Below, piece after piece: positions 7,712 through 15,721 of a stretch of DNA of 28,660 bases. Both the position numbers and the translations under genes were made by a program. Under the pieces are notes generated by a model, which saw nothing but the letters and a program-made list of their open reading frames with translations, had not been told where the DNA came from and searched no databases. The DNA comes from Atopobium sp. GTDB lineage: Bacteria; Actinomycetota; Coriobacteriia; Coriobacteriales; Atopobiaceae. The stretch is taken from NCBI GenBank assembly GCA_015259035.1, contig JABZHC010000008.1:1-28660 (forward strand), given 5' to 3'. How positions within the stretch are numbered: position 1 is the first letter of the stretch; each line of letters begins with the position of its first letter.

Positions 7712-8146
7712 ATGAATCGCCCAAAGGTTTTAAAGCTATTTACAGTCTTGTCTATTTTTCTTTGTATTTTAGCAGTCCAGAATGTTGCTTATGCTAGCAC
7801 GGAGGATACGCCTTTTAATTTTTATTTTAAAGGCGGCAACACTCAAGGAACATCAGGTCGCACAAAAGACACTAACTCAATGAGTTATATTAGAATTGAT
7901 CGCATTGATCCTGGTAGCGTTCGCTTTTACATTGACGGTTCCTATAGTCTATGGAGCGGATATGTAAATAAAACGAGAAATGACCACGCTACCATTAGTC
8001 ACACGGGTCACTTTAATATCCACAACTATGTTTATGAAGCCGGTATGCGCTATGCCAGGATGACAGCTTGGGGCAATGACGGAGACGGCGTCGTAAAAGG
8101 AGTTTGGAGCCCCGACTCACGTGGCGGATTTACCGAAGTTAATTAG
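7712..8146 (+). CDS. Small secreted protein (DTPF...SPDS type) heading an ABC transporter cluster
   Basis: The 144-residue product starts with a classical Sec signal peptide: a basic N-terminus (MNRPKVLK), a hydrophobic core to about residue 22 and a signal peptidase I site after AYA at residue 28. The mature part, about 116 residues, has no cysteine, is rich in Y, W, G and polar residues and is probably beta-rich. DTPFNF comes just after cleavage and GVWSPDS near the C-terminus. From memory these resemble small secreted proteins (DUF2712-like) found beside ABC genes in Firmicutes, which are reminiscent of lactococcin-972-type bacteriocins; I cannot verify this. AAGGAGG precedes the ATG, giving the strongest ribosome site of the cluster. 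It may be an exported effector, bacteriocin or signal whose partner is the transporter encoded downstream. Confidence 0.75.
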   Translation: MNRPKVLKLFTVLSIFLCILAVQNVAYASTEDTPFNFYFKGGNTQGTSGRTKDTNSMSYIRIDRIDPGSVRFYIDGSYSLWSGYVNKTRNDHATISHTGHFNIHNYVYEAGMRYARMTAWGNDGDGVVKGVWSPDSRGGFTEVN

Positions 8147-8154
8147 GACTTGCT

Positions 8155-8904
8155 ATGTTATCTCATGATTTTAGAAACCTTAACTTGAAAATGCACAAGC
8201 TCCCAAAAGGAGCTTGTGTTTTGGCAGTAGTGATTGCTTGTGTCGTCATTGCTGGGCTACTTTATTTTTACAATCTAGTCCAAAAACAGGCGCAGCAAGA
8301 ACTTTTTGCGCAACAAGTATCACAAAGGCAAAACGAGGCCTCGGAAAATTATAAAATTGGCGATACTGTACAACTAACTGGACTCGATCAAGAAGTAGGT
8401 AATCCAGCTGAGACTCCTTTTGGGGCTTATCTACCATGGATTGGTACAATAGAGGTAACGGTAACAGACGTAACCCTTTATCATTCTATAGACGAAGCAG
8501 GGTTTACCTCTGGAGCACTTAAAAATCCATTAACACCAGAAAATGCAGATAGCTTGTATCTAGTCTATACGCTTCATTTTAAAAACATAGACGCCGTTCA
8601 AAAACACACCTCAAATGGTCCGGACTATATATTACTTACTAGTTACTCAATTAATGCTGAGGGGCATAATATTTTCATGTCCCAAATTACACCTGAAAAT
8701 GCCCGAATTGACAATTCGGATACTGATAAAACTAAAGGGTATTTTTGGATTAATGCAGGGGATGAATGTGACGTCAAACTTGCTTTTGCGCTATCTCCAG
8801 AAGAACTGAGAGATGTTACTTCTATTCATCTGGCAAATATGGGAGGAATTTATTCAAACGCAAAGTTAGTTGATATACAGTCTGCATTAAAAAGTGATAA
8901 GTAG
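8155..8904 (+). CDS. Membrane-anchored extracytoplasmic protein of the ABC cluster
   Basis: The 249-residue protein has a short cytoplasmic N-terminus, one transmembrane helix (about residues 20-40, GACVLAVVIACVVIAGLLYFY), a Q-rich linker and an extracytoplasmic domain of about 180 residues without cysteines. A hydrophobic-polar alternation typical of an immunoglobulin-like beta-sandwich runs through VTVTDVTLYHS, LYLVYTLHFKN and CDVKLAFALSP. It may belong to the DUF5027/DUF4352-like extracellular domains that accompany small ABC systems, but that is from memory and unsure. It starts 8 bases after the secreted protein and ends at the base before the next candidate start, so it is translated in the same operon. 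A role as receptor, immunity or chaperone-like partner of the secreted protein is inference. Confidence 0.7.
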   Translation: MLSHDFRNLNLKMHKLPKGACVLAVVIACVVIAGLLYFYNLVQKQAQQELFAQQVSQRQNEASENYKIGDTVQLTGLDQEVGNPAETPFGAYLPWIGTIEVTVTDVTLYHSIDEAGFTSGALKNPLTPENADSLYLVYTLHFKNIDAVQKHTSNGPDYILLTSYSINAEGHNIFMSQITPENARIDNSDTDKTKGYFWINAGDECDVKLAFALSPEELRDVTSIHLANMGGIYSNAKLVDIQSALKSDK

Positions 8905-8913
8905 GTGCTTGCT

Positions 8914-9801
8914 ATGAATTCATTGTTCAAGTCTGAATTTAAGCGACAGCTTACCTATAACCCATTATTTTGGGCATGTGTTGCAATTGGCGCCTGTATT
9001 GCACTACTTGCTGCTTGGATTGAAATACAAATTGAATTAAATACCTTAGAGGCAACTCTTCAACAGGGAGATCATCTTTCCTATAACACTTTGCTTTCTG
9101 TCATTTCTGCTTATACTGCTTGGATTCCCACACGAATCGGAGATTTTTACAGTGGACTGTATTATCTCTTATGGCCGCTCTTAGCCACCATCCCAACTGC
9201 TTGGGTGCTAAGCAACGATTCAAAAGAAGGAGTGCTTGAACAGCAATGTCTTAGAATTAAAAAAGCTAGTGTTATTAGAATAAAACTATATGTAAGCTTT
9301 ATTTCTGGAGGTATTTGCTCTGCCCTGCCTCTTGTCCTAAATTTTTTAGCTGTAATCTGTTTCTTACCGTTATCCACTCCAAAAATTTACGATGAGATAT
9401 ATACCGCAGTCCCTATGAACTCTCTATTCTCAGGACTCTTTTATAACTCTCCTCTTGCTTATGTCATTGCCTTATCCGTATTAACCTTCATACTTGGAGG
9501 GCTATTTTCCTGCGTTGTTTGTCTTTTTGCCAGTTTAACCAAGACCACATTCCAAGCAATTTTTATTTCTTATTTTCTACTTCACCTATTAGCGTTCTTA
9601 GGTTCACAATTTTCAGCGATTCTTTCCTCTGCTCAATTAAGAGAAGTAGGACAAAATGCATTCATTAAGTTGAATTTCTTTCAATTAATAAGTTCCGAAT
9701 ATGCTCCAACAAAACTTGGATTTTATTGCTTCTGTTTTGTTTTGCTATTACTAGCAATCTTCATTTCTTACAAAAAGACTTGTAGGAGTGATCTGCTATG
9801 A
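8914..9801 (+). CDS. ABC-2-like permease subunit 1
   Basis: The 295-residue integral membrane protein has about six hydrophobic segments, the first at residues 15-35 (WACVAIGACIALLAAWIEI) after a short cytoplasmic KSEFKRQL helix. A large polar loop between segments 1 and 2 and the overall order fit ABC-2-type membrane subunits. I chose the ATG at 8914 because AGGTG lies 6 bases upstream; a GTG at 8905 in the same frame overlaps that site. It overlaps the next gene by 4 bases (ATGA). It is low in GC like the rest of the island. Substrate unknown. Confidence 0.75.
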   Translation: MNSLFKSEFKRQLTYNPLFWACVAIGACIALLAAWIEIQIELNTLEATLQQGDHLSYNTLLSVISAYTAWIPTRIGDFYSGLYYLLWPLLATIPTAWVLSNDSKEGVLEQQCLRIKKASVIRIKLYVSFISGGICSALPLVLNFLAVICFLPLSTPKIYDEIYTAVPMNSLFSGLFYNSPLAYVIALSVLTFILGGLFSCVVCLFASLTKTTFQAIFISYFLLHLLAFLGSQFSAILSSAQLREVGQNAFIKLNFFQLISSEYAPTKLGFYCFCFVLLLLAIFISYKKTCRSDLL

Positions 9802-10616
9802 AGCATAAAATTTCAAAAATCTTTACTCAGTTTTTTGATATGCATAAAAAACTTCTAACAGCGCTTTTTGCGATGTTGTTATCTTGCACGGCGTTTATTT
9901 CTTCTTTTGCACAATTCAGCTTGATTACACAAGGAGGATATTCGTTTTCTTTGGGCGATTTGATTATCGCAATATTCTACGGATCTGCTCACACATTATC
10001 CGTAGAGTGGACTGCGCTCTGCATCTCTTTTCTTCTCATAATCGTTATTTCTAGCTCGGATAATAATGTACATTTTTCTATTCAACGCATGATGAGATTC
10101 GAGAAGAAAACTAGATATTGGATTTATAGCTATATAAATATAATTGTATCTTGTCTCGTTTTAATTGCCGTCTATATAGTAACGTATTTTGTTTTACTTA
10201 TTTGTACAGGCAACAACCTTACTATTGCTACACTAAATGTAGATATCTTCATTAACCATACCGTTCAAACTGGTACAGAATTTTCACTCACAGCCCCAGA
10301 AGTATTAGTCCTTCTCAGCATTTATTATCTTGGTCTCTTGTTCTTTTGCTCTTTTTACAAAGTAATGGAACTCTATACTCACAATTCACTAGCTGTATTA
10401 CTAAGCGTAGCACTACTAGTTTTAGGAGAGTTTTTTCCTGAACTTCCATTCCCCTCTACATTAATGACTTTTTCGAGACTTCTTCCTTTTAATCCAGAAG
10501 GATTTAGCCTTGTATATACAACTTTATATTTTCTTGTTGGAATCATTTGCTTAAACATTTTTGGCCTCATTGGAACTAAAAATACAGAGTTTGGCGGTCA
10601 TTATGAAAAACTCTAA
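9798..10616 (+). CDS. ABC-2-like permease subunit 2
   Basis: The 272-residue protein has about six predicted membrane segments, for example FAMLLSCTAFISSF, ALCISFLLIIVIS and ILFVGIICLN-like helices near the C-terminus. No sequence motif gives a specific family, but its size, topology and position fit a second membrane subunit for the ATPase downstream. The ATG sits in an ATGA overlap with the previous stop, with AGGAG at 9784-9788 as ribosome site, so translation is coupled. It shares no obvious sequence identity with the permeases on either side. Confidence 0.7.
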   Translation: MKHKISKIFTQFFDMHKKLLTALFAMLLSCTAFISSFAQFSLITQGGYSFSLGDLIIAIFYGSAHTLSVEWTALCISFLLIIVISSSDNNVHFSIQRMMRFEKKTRYWIYSYINIIVSCLVLIAVYIVTYFVLLICTGNNLTIATLNVDIFINHTVQTGTEFSLTAPEVLVLLSIYYLGLLFFCSFYKVMELYTHNSLAVLLSVALLVLGEFFPELPFPSTLMTFSRLLPFNPEGFSLVYTTLYFLVGIICLNIFGLIGTKNTEFGGHYEKL

Positions 10617-11466
10617 AGTAATTCCATGTGGTCCTTTTATCTATTCATTACGTGGTCCATTTTGTATCTGTACCATCTTAATGGTACTTATCGTTGCTAC
10701 ATCTCTTGTAGTGTTCAATCGCTCAGCAACAAGTAATCCAACATTTGCAGATAACGTATCAAGTCTATTTGCTGGAATGCCACAGATATCGCAAAGCATT
10801 TCTTCAAATGCTGCTCTGCCAAAAATTAAAATTCCTTTTGCGTGGTTAATACTTGTTTTACTTCCCCATCTAATGTGTTTTCTGGCAGTCTCCAGGTCAC
10901 TAAGAAAAGATATGTATCTTGTTATGTCTTCCTCAAAGAGCTTTTATCCAATTCTTTTAGCAGTAAGTTGTGTAACAGCAACTGGGCTTTATTGGATTAT
11001 AGCGGGAGTTGTAATCCTCTTATTTACACTGCTTCACGGTGGAGAAATTCTATCAACTACGACATTAAGCTTAGAAATTCTCGAAGGTTTTGACGCCTCA
11101 ACATTACCTGCAAATACGGTAAGTATTGTCCCATTGATGGGATCTTTGTTCATTTCCTCACTATCTCTTATAACGCTTCAATGTTCAGCAGGATTATTTA
11201 TTAAAGAATGGCCTCCTCTCTTTTTAATAATTTCTTGGATAGTTTCCTCAATTTTCAAATTACATCCCATCCTTATTGGCAACTACATGATGTTTTCTCG
11301 AAGTTCTCTCTATATTGATTCAGCTAGCAGGGAGATTGTTGAAGGTAACCTCTGTGCAGGAGTCAATCCATTCTGCACGTTAGTTTTTTGTATTGGCTCA
11401 CTAGGTATTTTTCTTTATCTGTCTCTTTCACGCTTTAAGAACATTGATCAGTTTGGCGGTGAGTAA
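10603..11466 (+). CDS. ABC-2-like permease subunit 3
   Basis: This 287-residue membrane protein has about six hydrophobic segments (ICTILMVLIVATSLVV near the start, then FAWLILVLLPHLMCFLAV, GVVILLFTLL and others). A large extracytoplasmic loop lies between segments 1 and 2, a pattern common in ABC-2 export permeases. I prefer the ATG at 10603, which overlaps the previous gene by 14 bases; upstream in-frame starts would put the N-terminus deep in the preceding gene. It ends 2 bases before the ATPase start. Why a single ATPase gene should serve three non-identical membrane subunits is unclear. Confidence 0.72.
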   Translation: MKNSKVIPCGPFIYSLRGPFCICTILMVLIVATSLVVFNRSATSNPTFADNVSSLFAGMPQISQSISSNAALPKIKIPFAWLILVLLPHLMCFLAVSRSLRKDMYLVMSSSKSFYPILLAVSCVTATGLYWIIAGVVILLFTLLHGGEILSTTTLSLEILEGFDASTLPANTVSIVPLMGSLFISSLSLITLQCSAGLFIKEWPPLFLIISWIVSSIFKLHPILIGNYMMFSRSSLYIDSASREIVEGNLCAGVNPFCTLVFCIGSLGIFLYLSLSRFKNIDQFGGE

Positions 11467-11468
11467 AC

Positions 11469-12128
11469 ATGTCGTACATTTCAGTTGAACATCTAACAAA
11501 AGAAATCGGAAACGATACTGTTCTCAAGGATGTCACATTATCCCTAGAAAAGAGAGAGATCATTGGTCTCGAGGGCCAAAACGGCTCTGGTAAAACAATG
11601 CTTATGCGAGCGGTCTGTGGCCTCATTAAGCCTACCCAAGGATATGTTTCTATTGAAAACAAAAAGCTCTGGGATGATATAGATTTTCCACCAAGTGTTG
11701 GTCTACTCCTAGAAAAACCAGCACTTCTTAGCTCATATAGCGGTCGTAAGAACCTAGAGATTCTCTCGTCAATAAAACAAATTGCGTCTGAGCAAGATAT
11801 TGATGCTGCAATTGAAAAAGTAGGACTTGATCCTAAAGACAAAAGACCTGTTAGAAAGTACTCCCTAGGCATGAAGCAACGCTTAGGAATTGCCATGGCG
11901 TTTTTTGAGCAGCCGGATTTAATTATTCTTGACGAGCCAACAAATGCCCTTGATGAAGACGGTGTCCATATGCTCACTGAGCTCATTGTTGAACAAAGAG
12001 ATAGAGGCGCAACACTTCTCATATCAAGTCATGATGCTGAGTTCTTAGAGGTTGTCTGCGATGTAATTTACAAAATGAAGCTCGGTAAAATTGTCGAGAA
12101 AATCGACGTGCAAAGACGTGCATCATGA
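11469..12128 (+). CDS. ABC transporter ATP-binding protein of the island cluster
   Basis: The 219-residue nucleotide-binding subunit is complete. It has Walker A GQNGSGKTM (lysine 42), a Q-loop-region glutamate in LLLEKPAL, the signature YSLGMKQRLGIA (S-L-G-M in place of the usual LSGGQ, as in many ABC-2 exporters), Walker B DLIILDEPTNALD and the switch histidine in LLISSHDAEF. The short length and the signature fit the bacitracin/lantibiotic-type (BcrA-like) export and self-protection ATPases. It powers transport through the membrane subunits encoded just upstream. It starts 2 bases after permease 3 and overlaps the next gene by 4 bases (ATGA). Confidence 0.93.
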   Translation: MSYISVEHLTKEIGNDTVLKDVTLSLEKREIIGLEGQNGSGKTMLMRAVCGLIKPTQGYVSIENKKLWDDIDFPPSVGLLLEKPALLSSYSGRKNLEILSSIKQIASEQDIDAAIEKVGLDPKDKRPVRKYSLGMKQRLGIAMAFFEQPDLIILDEPTNALDEDGVHMLTELIVEQRDRGATLLISSHDAEFLEVVCDVIYKMKLGKIVEKIDVQRRAS

Positions 12129-12751
12129 AACTAAAAAGCAAACTACCATTATTCGCAATTGCCATAAGCTTTGTACTGGTTTGTGCTCTTGGCTACAGAG
12201 TTTGGTGGGTAAATACCCATGCACTAACTATCCCCGAAGAGATTTATCAAATGGGAGAATGGGTCCCTCTTGACGGAAATTTTCATTATTCGTCTTCAGA
12301 GAATACAAAGGGATACTCGATACGAATAACTGAAATTGCCCTAACCACGTATGACGGTTACCTGGAAAAACATGGTATTACACCACAACAACCCAACGCT
12401 CATGGCAATCAAACAAGTGTGATAGATGTCACTATAGAAGTTAAAAATGATAGAGAAGAGACTGACCCCATAGGTGGAATAGATTTTCTCGGCACAATTT
12501 TAATTCCACAAGCCAACAATACCTATTACATTTGCGATTTAGGAAATGAAAACTCCCTTTGGCCGCTTGCTCAGCCAAATATAACCACTTCGAAAATTGC
12601 AATCAAGCCGCATACCTCATATGTTCTTCATGTGCCTTATGTAGTAAATCTCACAGGAGAGGAAATCTATAGATCTCCGATTACTGATACAACATTTGAT
12701 TTGCTTGTTTCTCGCCTACCTGTAGAAAAACGAATTCGAGTGTCTTTGTAG
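12125..12751 (+). CDS. Second membrane-anchored extracytoplasmic protein of the cluster
   Basis: The 208-residue protein has an N-terminal transmembrane helix (residues about 8-27, LPLFAIAISFVLVCALGYRV) and an exported domain of about 175 residues. The pattern YSIRITEIALTTYDGYL, then VIDVTIEVKN and SYVLHVPYVVN, looks like a beta-sandwich, with the same general design as the product of 8155-8904 but without clear sequence identity. It may be DUF5028-like, from memory only. The start codon overlaps the ATPase stop (ATGA), so the two are coupled. Its last codons carry the first copy of the dispersed GGCGAGAA motif (12709-12716) after more than 5 kb without one. Confidence 0.7.
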   Translation: MKLKSKLPLFAIAISFVLVCALGYRVWWVNTHALTIPEEIYQMGEWVPLDGNFHYSSSENTKGYSIRITEIALTTYDGYLEKHGITPQQPNAHGNQTSVIDVTIEVKNDREETDPIGGIDFLGTILIPQANNTYYICDLGNENSLWPLAQPNITTSKIAIKPHTSYVLHVPYVVNLTGEEIYRSPITDTTFDLLVSRLPVEKRIRVSL

Positions 12752-12759
12752 CAATTCTT

Positions 12760-12822
12760 ACCTCTCCCACTACAGATTTCACCTCTACCACTACAGATTG
12801 TGCCACCCCCACTACGGATGAA
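12760..12822. repeat. Three imperfect ~21-bp tandem repeats at the right edge of the island
   Basis: Units 12760-12780, 12781-12802 and 12803-12822 share the core CCACTAC(A/G)GAT preceded by a pyrimidine-rich run. They begin 8 bases after the last gene of the AT-rich cluster and end before the engB promoter, so they mark the composition boundary. There are too few units and no spacers for a CRISPR array. Confidence 0.6.
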
Positions 12823-12827
12823 TGGAT

Positions 12828-12857
12828 TGTTAGCTGCCTCCCAACTTGCGCTAAAAT
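12828..12857 (+). promoter_or_regulatory. Candidate promoter of engB
   Basis: TTGTTA (12828-12833) and TAAAAT (12852-12857) are separated by 18 bases and lie about 37 bases before the engB start. The matches to the vegetative consensus are fair. Confidence 0.4.
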
Positions 12858-12893
12858 AATACCTTACGGTTTTGAAGCGCAATGGGAGGCATC

Positions 12894-13478
12894 ATGGGTC
12901 TTAAGTATGAAACCGCACGATATGAGGCATCATACGGGGCAATCTCACAACTTCCTTCTCCAGAGACCCCAGAGGTAGCCTTTGTGGGCCGCTCAAACGT
13001 GGGAAAATCTTCCCTCTTAAATAAACTAATTGGAAGAAAACAGCTTGCACGAGTTTCAAGCGTCCCAGGTAAAACTGCAAATATCAACTTTTTTGACGTT
13101 GATGGCGTCAAATTTGTAGACTTGCCAGGATATGGATTTGCACGAGTTTCTCGCCAAGAAAAACAACGCTGGGCAGACCTCATTGGCGGCTATTTTGAGC
13201 AAGAACGCAGCTTTAACCTGGTTATTAGCCTTGTTGACATCAGGCACGAAGCTCAAAAACTTGATCTGCAGATGATTAGCTTTCTCCAAGAGGCTGAGCT
13301 GCCCTTTGTAGTTGCGTTTACCAAGGCAGATAAGATTGCACGCGGCAAGCAAAATCAAGCCGCGGCCGCCCTTCGCAAGGCATTCCACATCACCCCTGAA
13401 CAGGCCATTATTACTTCATCCGAGACTGGCTTGGGCATTGACGAGTTGCGTCGCCGTATCGAAGACGCAACTATCTAG
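12894..13478 (+). CDS. engB: Ribosome biogenesis GTP-binding protein (YsxC/EngB/YihA)
   Basis: EngB is a small essential GTPase needed for assembly of the large ribosomal subunit. The 194-residue product is the normal family length. It has the G1 loop GRSNVGKSS, the switch T in PGKTANINFF, G3 DLPGYGFARV (the PGYG form is typical of this family), G4 TKADK and G5-like TSSETGLG. I chose the ATG at 12894, preceded by GGGAGG; an ATG at 12882 in the same frame overlaps that site. The helD stop-start junction follows at once, with the ribosome site of helD overlapping the engB stop codon, so the pair is probably one transcript. Confidence 0.95.
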   Translation: MGLKYETARYEASYGAISQLPSPETPEVAFVGRSNVGKSSLLNKLIGRKQLARVSSVPGKTANINFFDVDGVKFVDLPGYGFARVSRQEKQRWADLIGGYFEQERSFNLVISLVDIRHEAQKLDLQMISFLQEAELPFVVAFTKADKIARGKQNQAAAALRKAFHITPEQAIITSSETGLGIDELRRRIEDATI

Positions 13479-13485
13479 GAGCATC

Positions 13486-15618
13486 ATGGATCCAATCCAC
13501 CAGCAAGAGCAAGAGCATCTCTCCCACGTTTATCAAAAGCTTGTTGAGATTCGTGAGGATTTGGACACAACACTCAATACTACGCAAAAAGATGCAGCTA
13601 GAGACCTTCGTCAGATGAGTGAAGAAATCCGCCCAGACTTTGGCGGAGCGGACGAGACCATCGAGACCCTTGCGGCCATTGAGACGCTCAACAGCGTTAT
13701 TGACACCTACAACCAATACCACGATTTCACTGTCGAGAAACTCGGTCGCGTCGAAATTCTTTTGAGGCAGCCTTACTTTGCCAAGGTCACGCTCAAGATG
13801 CGACCCGGACGTCCTTCTCGCGATGTGTACATTGGCGCAGCAGGCATCACGGACAAAGACCGTACACCGCTTATTGTTGATTGGCGCAGCCCCGTCGCCG
13901 AGACGTATTACAACCAAGAGATGGGAACTACGTCGTACCAGGTAGACGGCAAGAAAAGAACGGTTGAACTGGAACTTAGACGACAGTTTGACATCACGCG
14001 CGACAAGCTGAACCTCTACTTTGACACAACAGTTGCCATTGAAGACTCTCTGCTGCTTGCCGCACTAAAGCGTCAGCATACCGAGAAGCTGCAGGCCATC
14101 ACCGCAACTATCCAGCGCGAACAAAACGTTGTTGTCAGGCACGAGGATGTGCCCGTTCTACTGGTCAACGGCATTGCAGGCTCGGGCAAAACGTCCGTTT
14201 TACTGCAGCGTATTGCGTACCTTCTGTACCAGCAGCGCACCACACTTACCGCAGATCAGGTGTACCTGTTTACTCCTAACGAGATGTTTGGTCGCTACAT
14301 CAACACCGTTTTGCCCAGCATGGGCGAGCACAATCCGCAGGTATTTACCTGGGATTCTTTCCTCAAGGCTTTGGGCCTAGCCGACCACGCATCGGGCGCC
14401 CATAACAACCCCGAGTCTCTGAAGAAACTTGAAGAGCAACTTGCCACACTTGAGCTCTACGAGGACGACTTCAAGGCCATTTCTGTTGAGGGCACTACGC
14501 TCATCAAGCCAGCTCAGGTGGCTAGTTCTGTGGCAAAGTTCTCGCAATTTCCTGTGGGACCGCGCCTCATTGCGCTTGCCAAAGACGAGCTTCACACCCG
14601 CCTGGAGCGCAGACTTGGCCAGATGGCTCACAACGACGAAATCCAGGAAGAGATGCTCTCCCTTGACGTTGAGCAGCAGCTTGAGGTCTTTGGTCGCACC
14701 ATCAGCCCTTCCGACGAGGAAGAAGTTCTGGCGCGCACCCGCGAGTTTCTCAACTGGCGCTTTGCCTCTGCACACGAGGTCATCGAGTCCGCTTCCTGGC
14801 TCCGTATCGACCGCATTGGCATGCGCATGCTCAACACCTCCGCGCTCAGCGGCGCCGAATGCGTCTACCTGCGACTTCTTATCACAGGAGCTGGCGAGAA
14901 GAACGTCAAGTTTGTCATGATCGACGAGGTTCAGGACTATACCGAGACGCAGCTTATGGTACTTGGAAAGTACTTCTCACGTGCGCACTTCCTGCTTTTG
15001 GGTGACTCCAACCAGGCAATTTGGGAAGACACCGCAACATTTGAGCAGATTGAGAAAATCTTTACCTCAACACACGGTGAGGACGCTGTTTCTACCTGCA
15101 AGCTTCTGACCAGCTACCGCTCCTCTCCCGAGATTACTGCACTGTTTACCTCGCTTTTGAGCGAAGAAGAGCGTGGCCAGACAAGCTCCGTTCAACGCGG
15201 CGGCAAAAAACCTGAGTTCTTTGAGGTAGTCGCTGACAACAAAGATACTGAGCGCGCCGAGTACCTGCAGACTATGAAGTCCCTTATTGAACAGGCACAA
15301 GAGTTTGACAGGCTGACCGCCATTGTGTGTACCGAGAAGTCTCGTGTTCGCTGGCTTGCCAAACAGCTGGAAGGCTCTGCGGCCAAGGTACTCACCAGCC
15401 ACGATTCCCTCCCTGCGAAGGGCGTTGTTCTTCTCGACCTTGCGCTTGCAAAGGGCCTTGAGTTTGATCAGGTCATCGTTGCCGATGCACAAGAGGAAGT
15501 GTATAAAGCAGACGGAATTTCTCGCCGTAGGCTCTACACCGCGCTGTCGCGTGCGATGCATCATGTGATGGTGGTCTCTCAGGGAAAGATGACTTCGCTG
15601 CTCAGCAAATTGCTTTAA
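13486..15618 (+). CDS. helD: HelD-type UvrD/Rep superfamily 1 helicase (RNA polymerase-associated)
   Basis: The 710-residue protein has the HelD layout. An N-terminal antiparallel coiled-coil-like region (residues 1 to about 105) is followed by the family-specific block with RDVYIGAAGI and PLIVDWRSPVAETYY. The SF1 motor follows, with Walker A GIAGSGKTS (K235), DEVQD (480-484), LLGDSNQAIW, TSYRSSPEIT and the C-terminal RRRLYTALSRAMHHVMVV. HelD proteins bind RNA polymerase and use ATP to free stalled or DNA-bound enzyme; some Actinobacterial forms are linked to rifampicin tolerance. The ATG at 13486 follows AGGAGC. A much longer in-frame reading upstream is only a shadow of engB. Two copies of the dispersed motif lie inside (14893 and 15519). 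Confidence 0.9.
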   Translation: MDPIHQQEQEHLSHVYQKLVEIREDLDTTLNTTQKDAARDLRQMSEEIRPDFGGADETIETLAAIETLNSVIDTYNQYHDFTVEKLGRVEILLRQPYFAKVTLKMRPGRPSRDVYIGAAGITDKDRTPLIVDWRSPVAETYYNQEMGTTSYQVDGKKRTVELELRRQFDITRDKLNLYFDTTVAIEDSLLLAALKRQHTEKLQAITATIQREQNVVVRHEDVPVLLVNGIAGSGKTSVLLQRIAYLLYQQRTTLTADQVYLFTPNEMFGRYINTVLPSMGEHNPQVFTWDSFLKALGLADHASGAHNNPESLKKLEEQLATLELYEDDFKAISVEGTTLIKPAQVASSVAKFSQFPVGPRLIALAKDELHTRLERRLGQMAHNDEIQEEMLSLDVEQQLEVFGRTISPSDEEEVLARTREFLNWRFASAHEVIESASWLRIDRIGMRMLNTSALSGAECVYLRLLITGAGEKNVKFVMIDEVQDYTETQLMVLGKYFSRAHFLLLGDSNQAIWEDTATFEQIEKIFTSTHGEDAVSTCKLLTSYRSSPEITALFTSLLSEEERGQTSSVQRGGKKPEFFEVVADNKDTERAEYLQTMKSLIEQAQEFDRLTAIVCTEKSRVRWLAKQLEGSAAKVLTSHDSLPAKGVVLLDLALAKGLEFDQVIVADAQEEVYKADGISRRRLYTALSRAMHHVMVVSQGKMTSLLSKLL

Positions 15619-15648
15619 AAAAAGCAATTTCTACCTGCGATTTTTTTT
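15607..15648 (+). terminator. Candidate terminator of engB-helD
   Basis: A perfect 10-bp stem (15607-15616 with 15621-15630) overlaps the helD stop codon. The T-run (15641-15648) starts 10 bases after the stem instead of directly, which lowers confidence. Confidence 0.5.
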
Positions 15649-15678
15649 GAAATTTACTGATTGAAGACGGCTAGTTCG

Positions 15679-15708
15679 GGTAAATGCTAGTCATCGATAA
15701 CATTTACC
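15679..15708. promoter_or_regulatory. Perfect inverted repeat (operator-like) just before the cupin gene
   Basis: GGTAAATG (15679-15686) and CATTTACC (15701-15708) are exact reverse complements with 22 bp between centres, two helical turns. The site ends 13 bases before the start codon, so a bound protein, or the hairpin in mRNA, would affect initiation. Confidence 0.45.
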
Positions 15709-15721
15709 GTTGGAGGTTAGT

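Noticed and set aside
12760..12822. CRISPR-like repeats
   Set aside because: Only three imperfect units of about 21 bp with no spacers and no cas genes.
12667..12882. Minus-strand frame with repeated CSGRGE-type units
   Set aside because: It is produced by the tandem repeat read in reverse, overlaps the end of the real gene at 12125-12751 and has no ribosome site.
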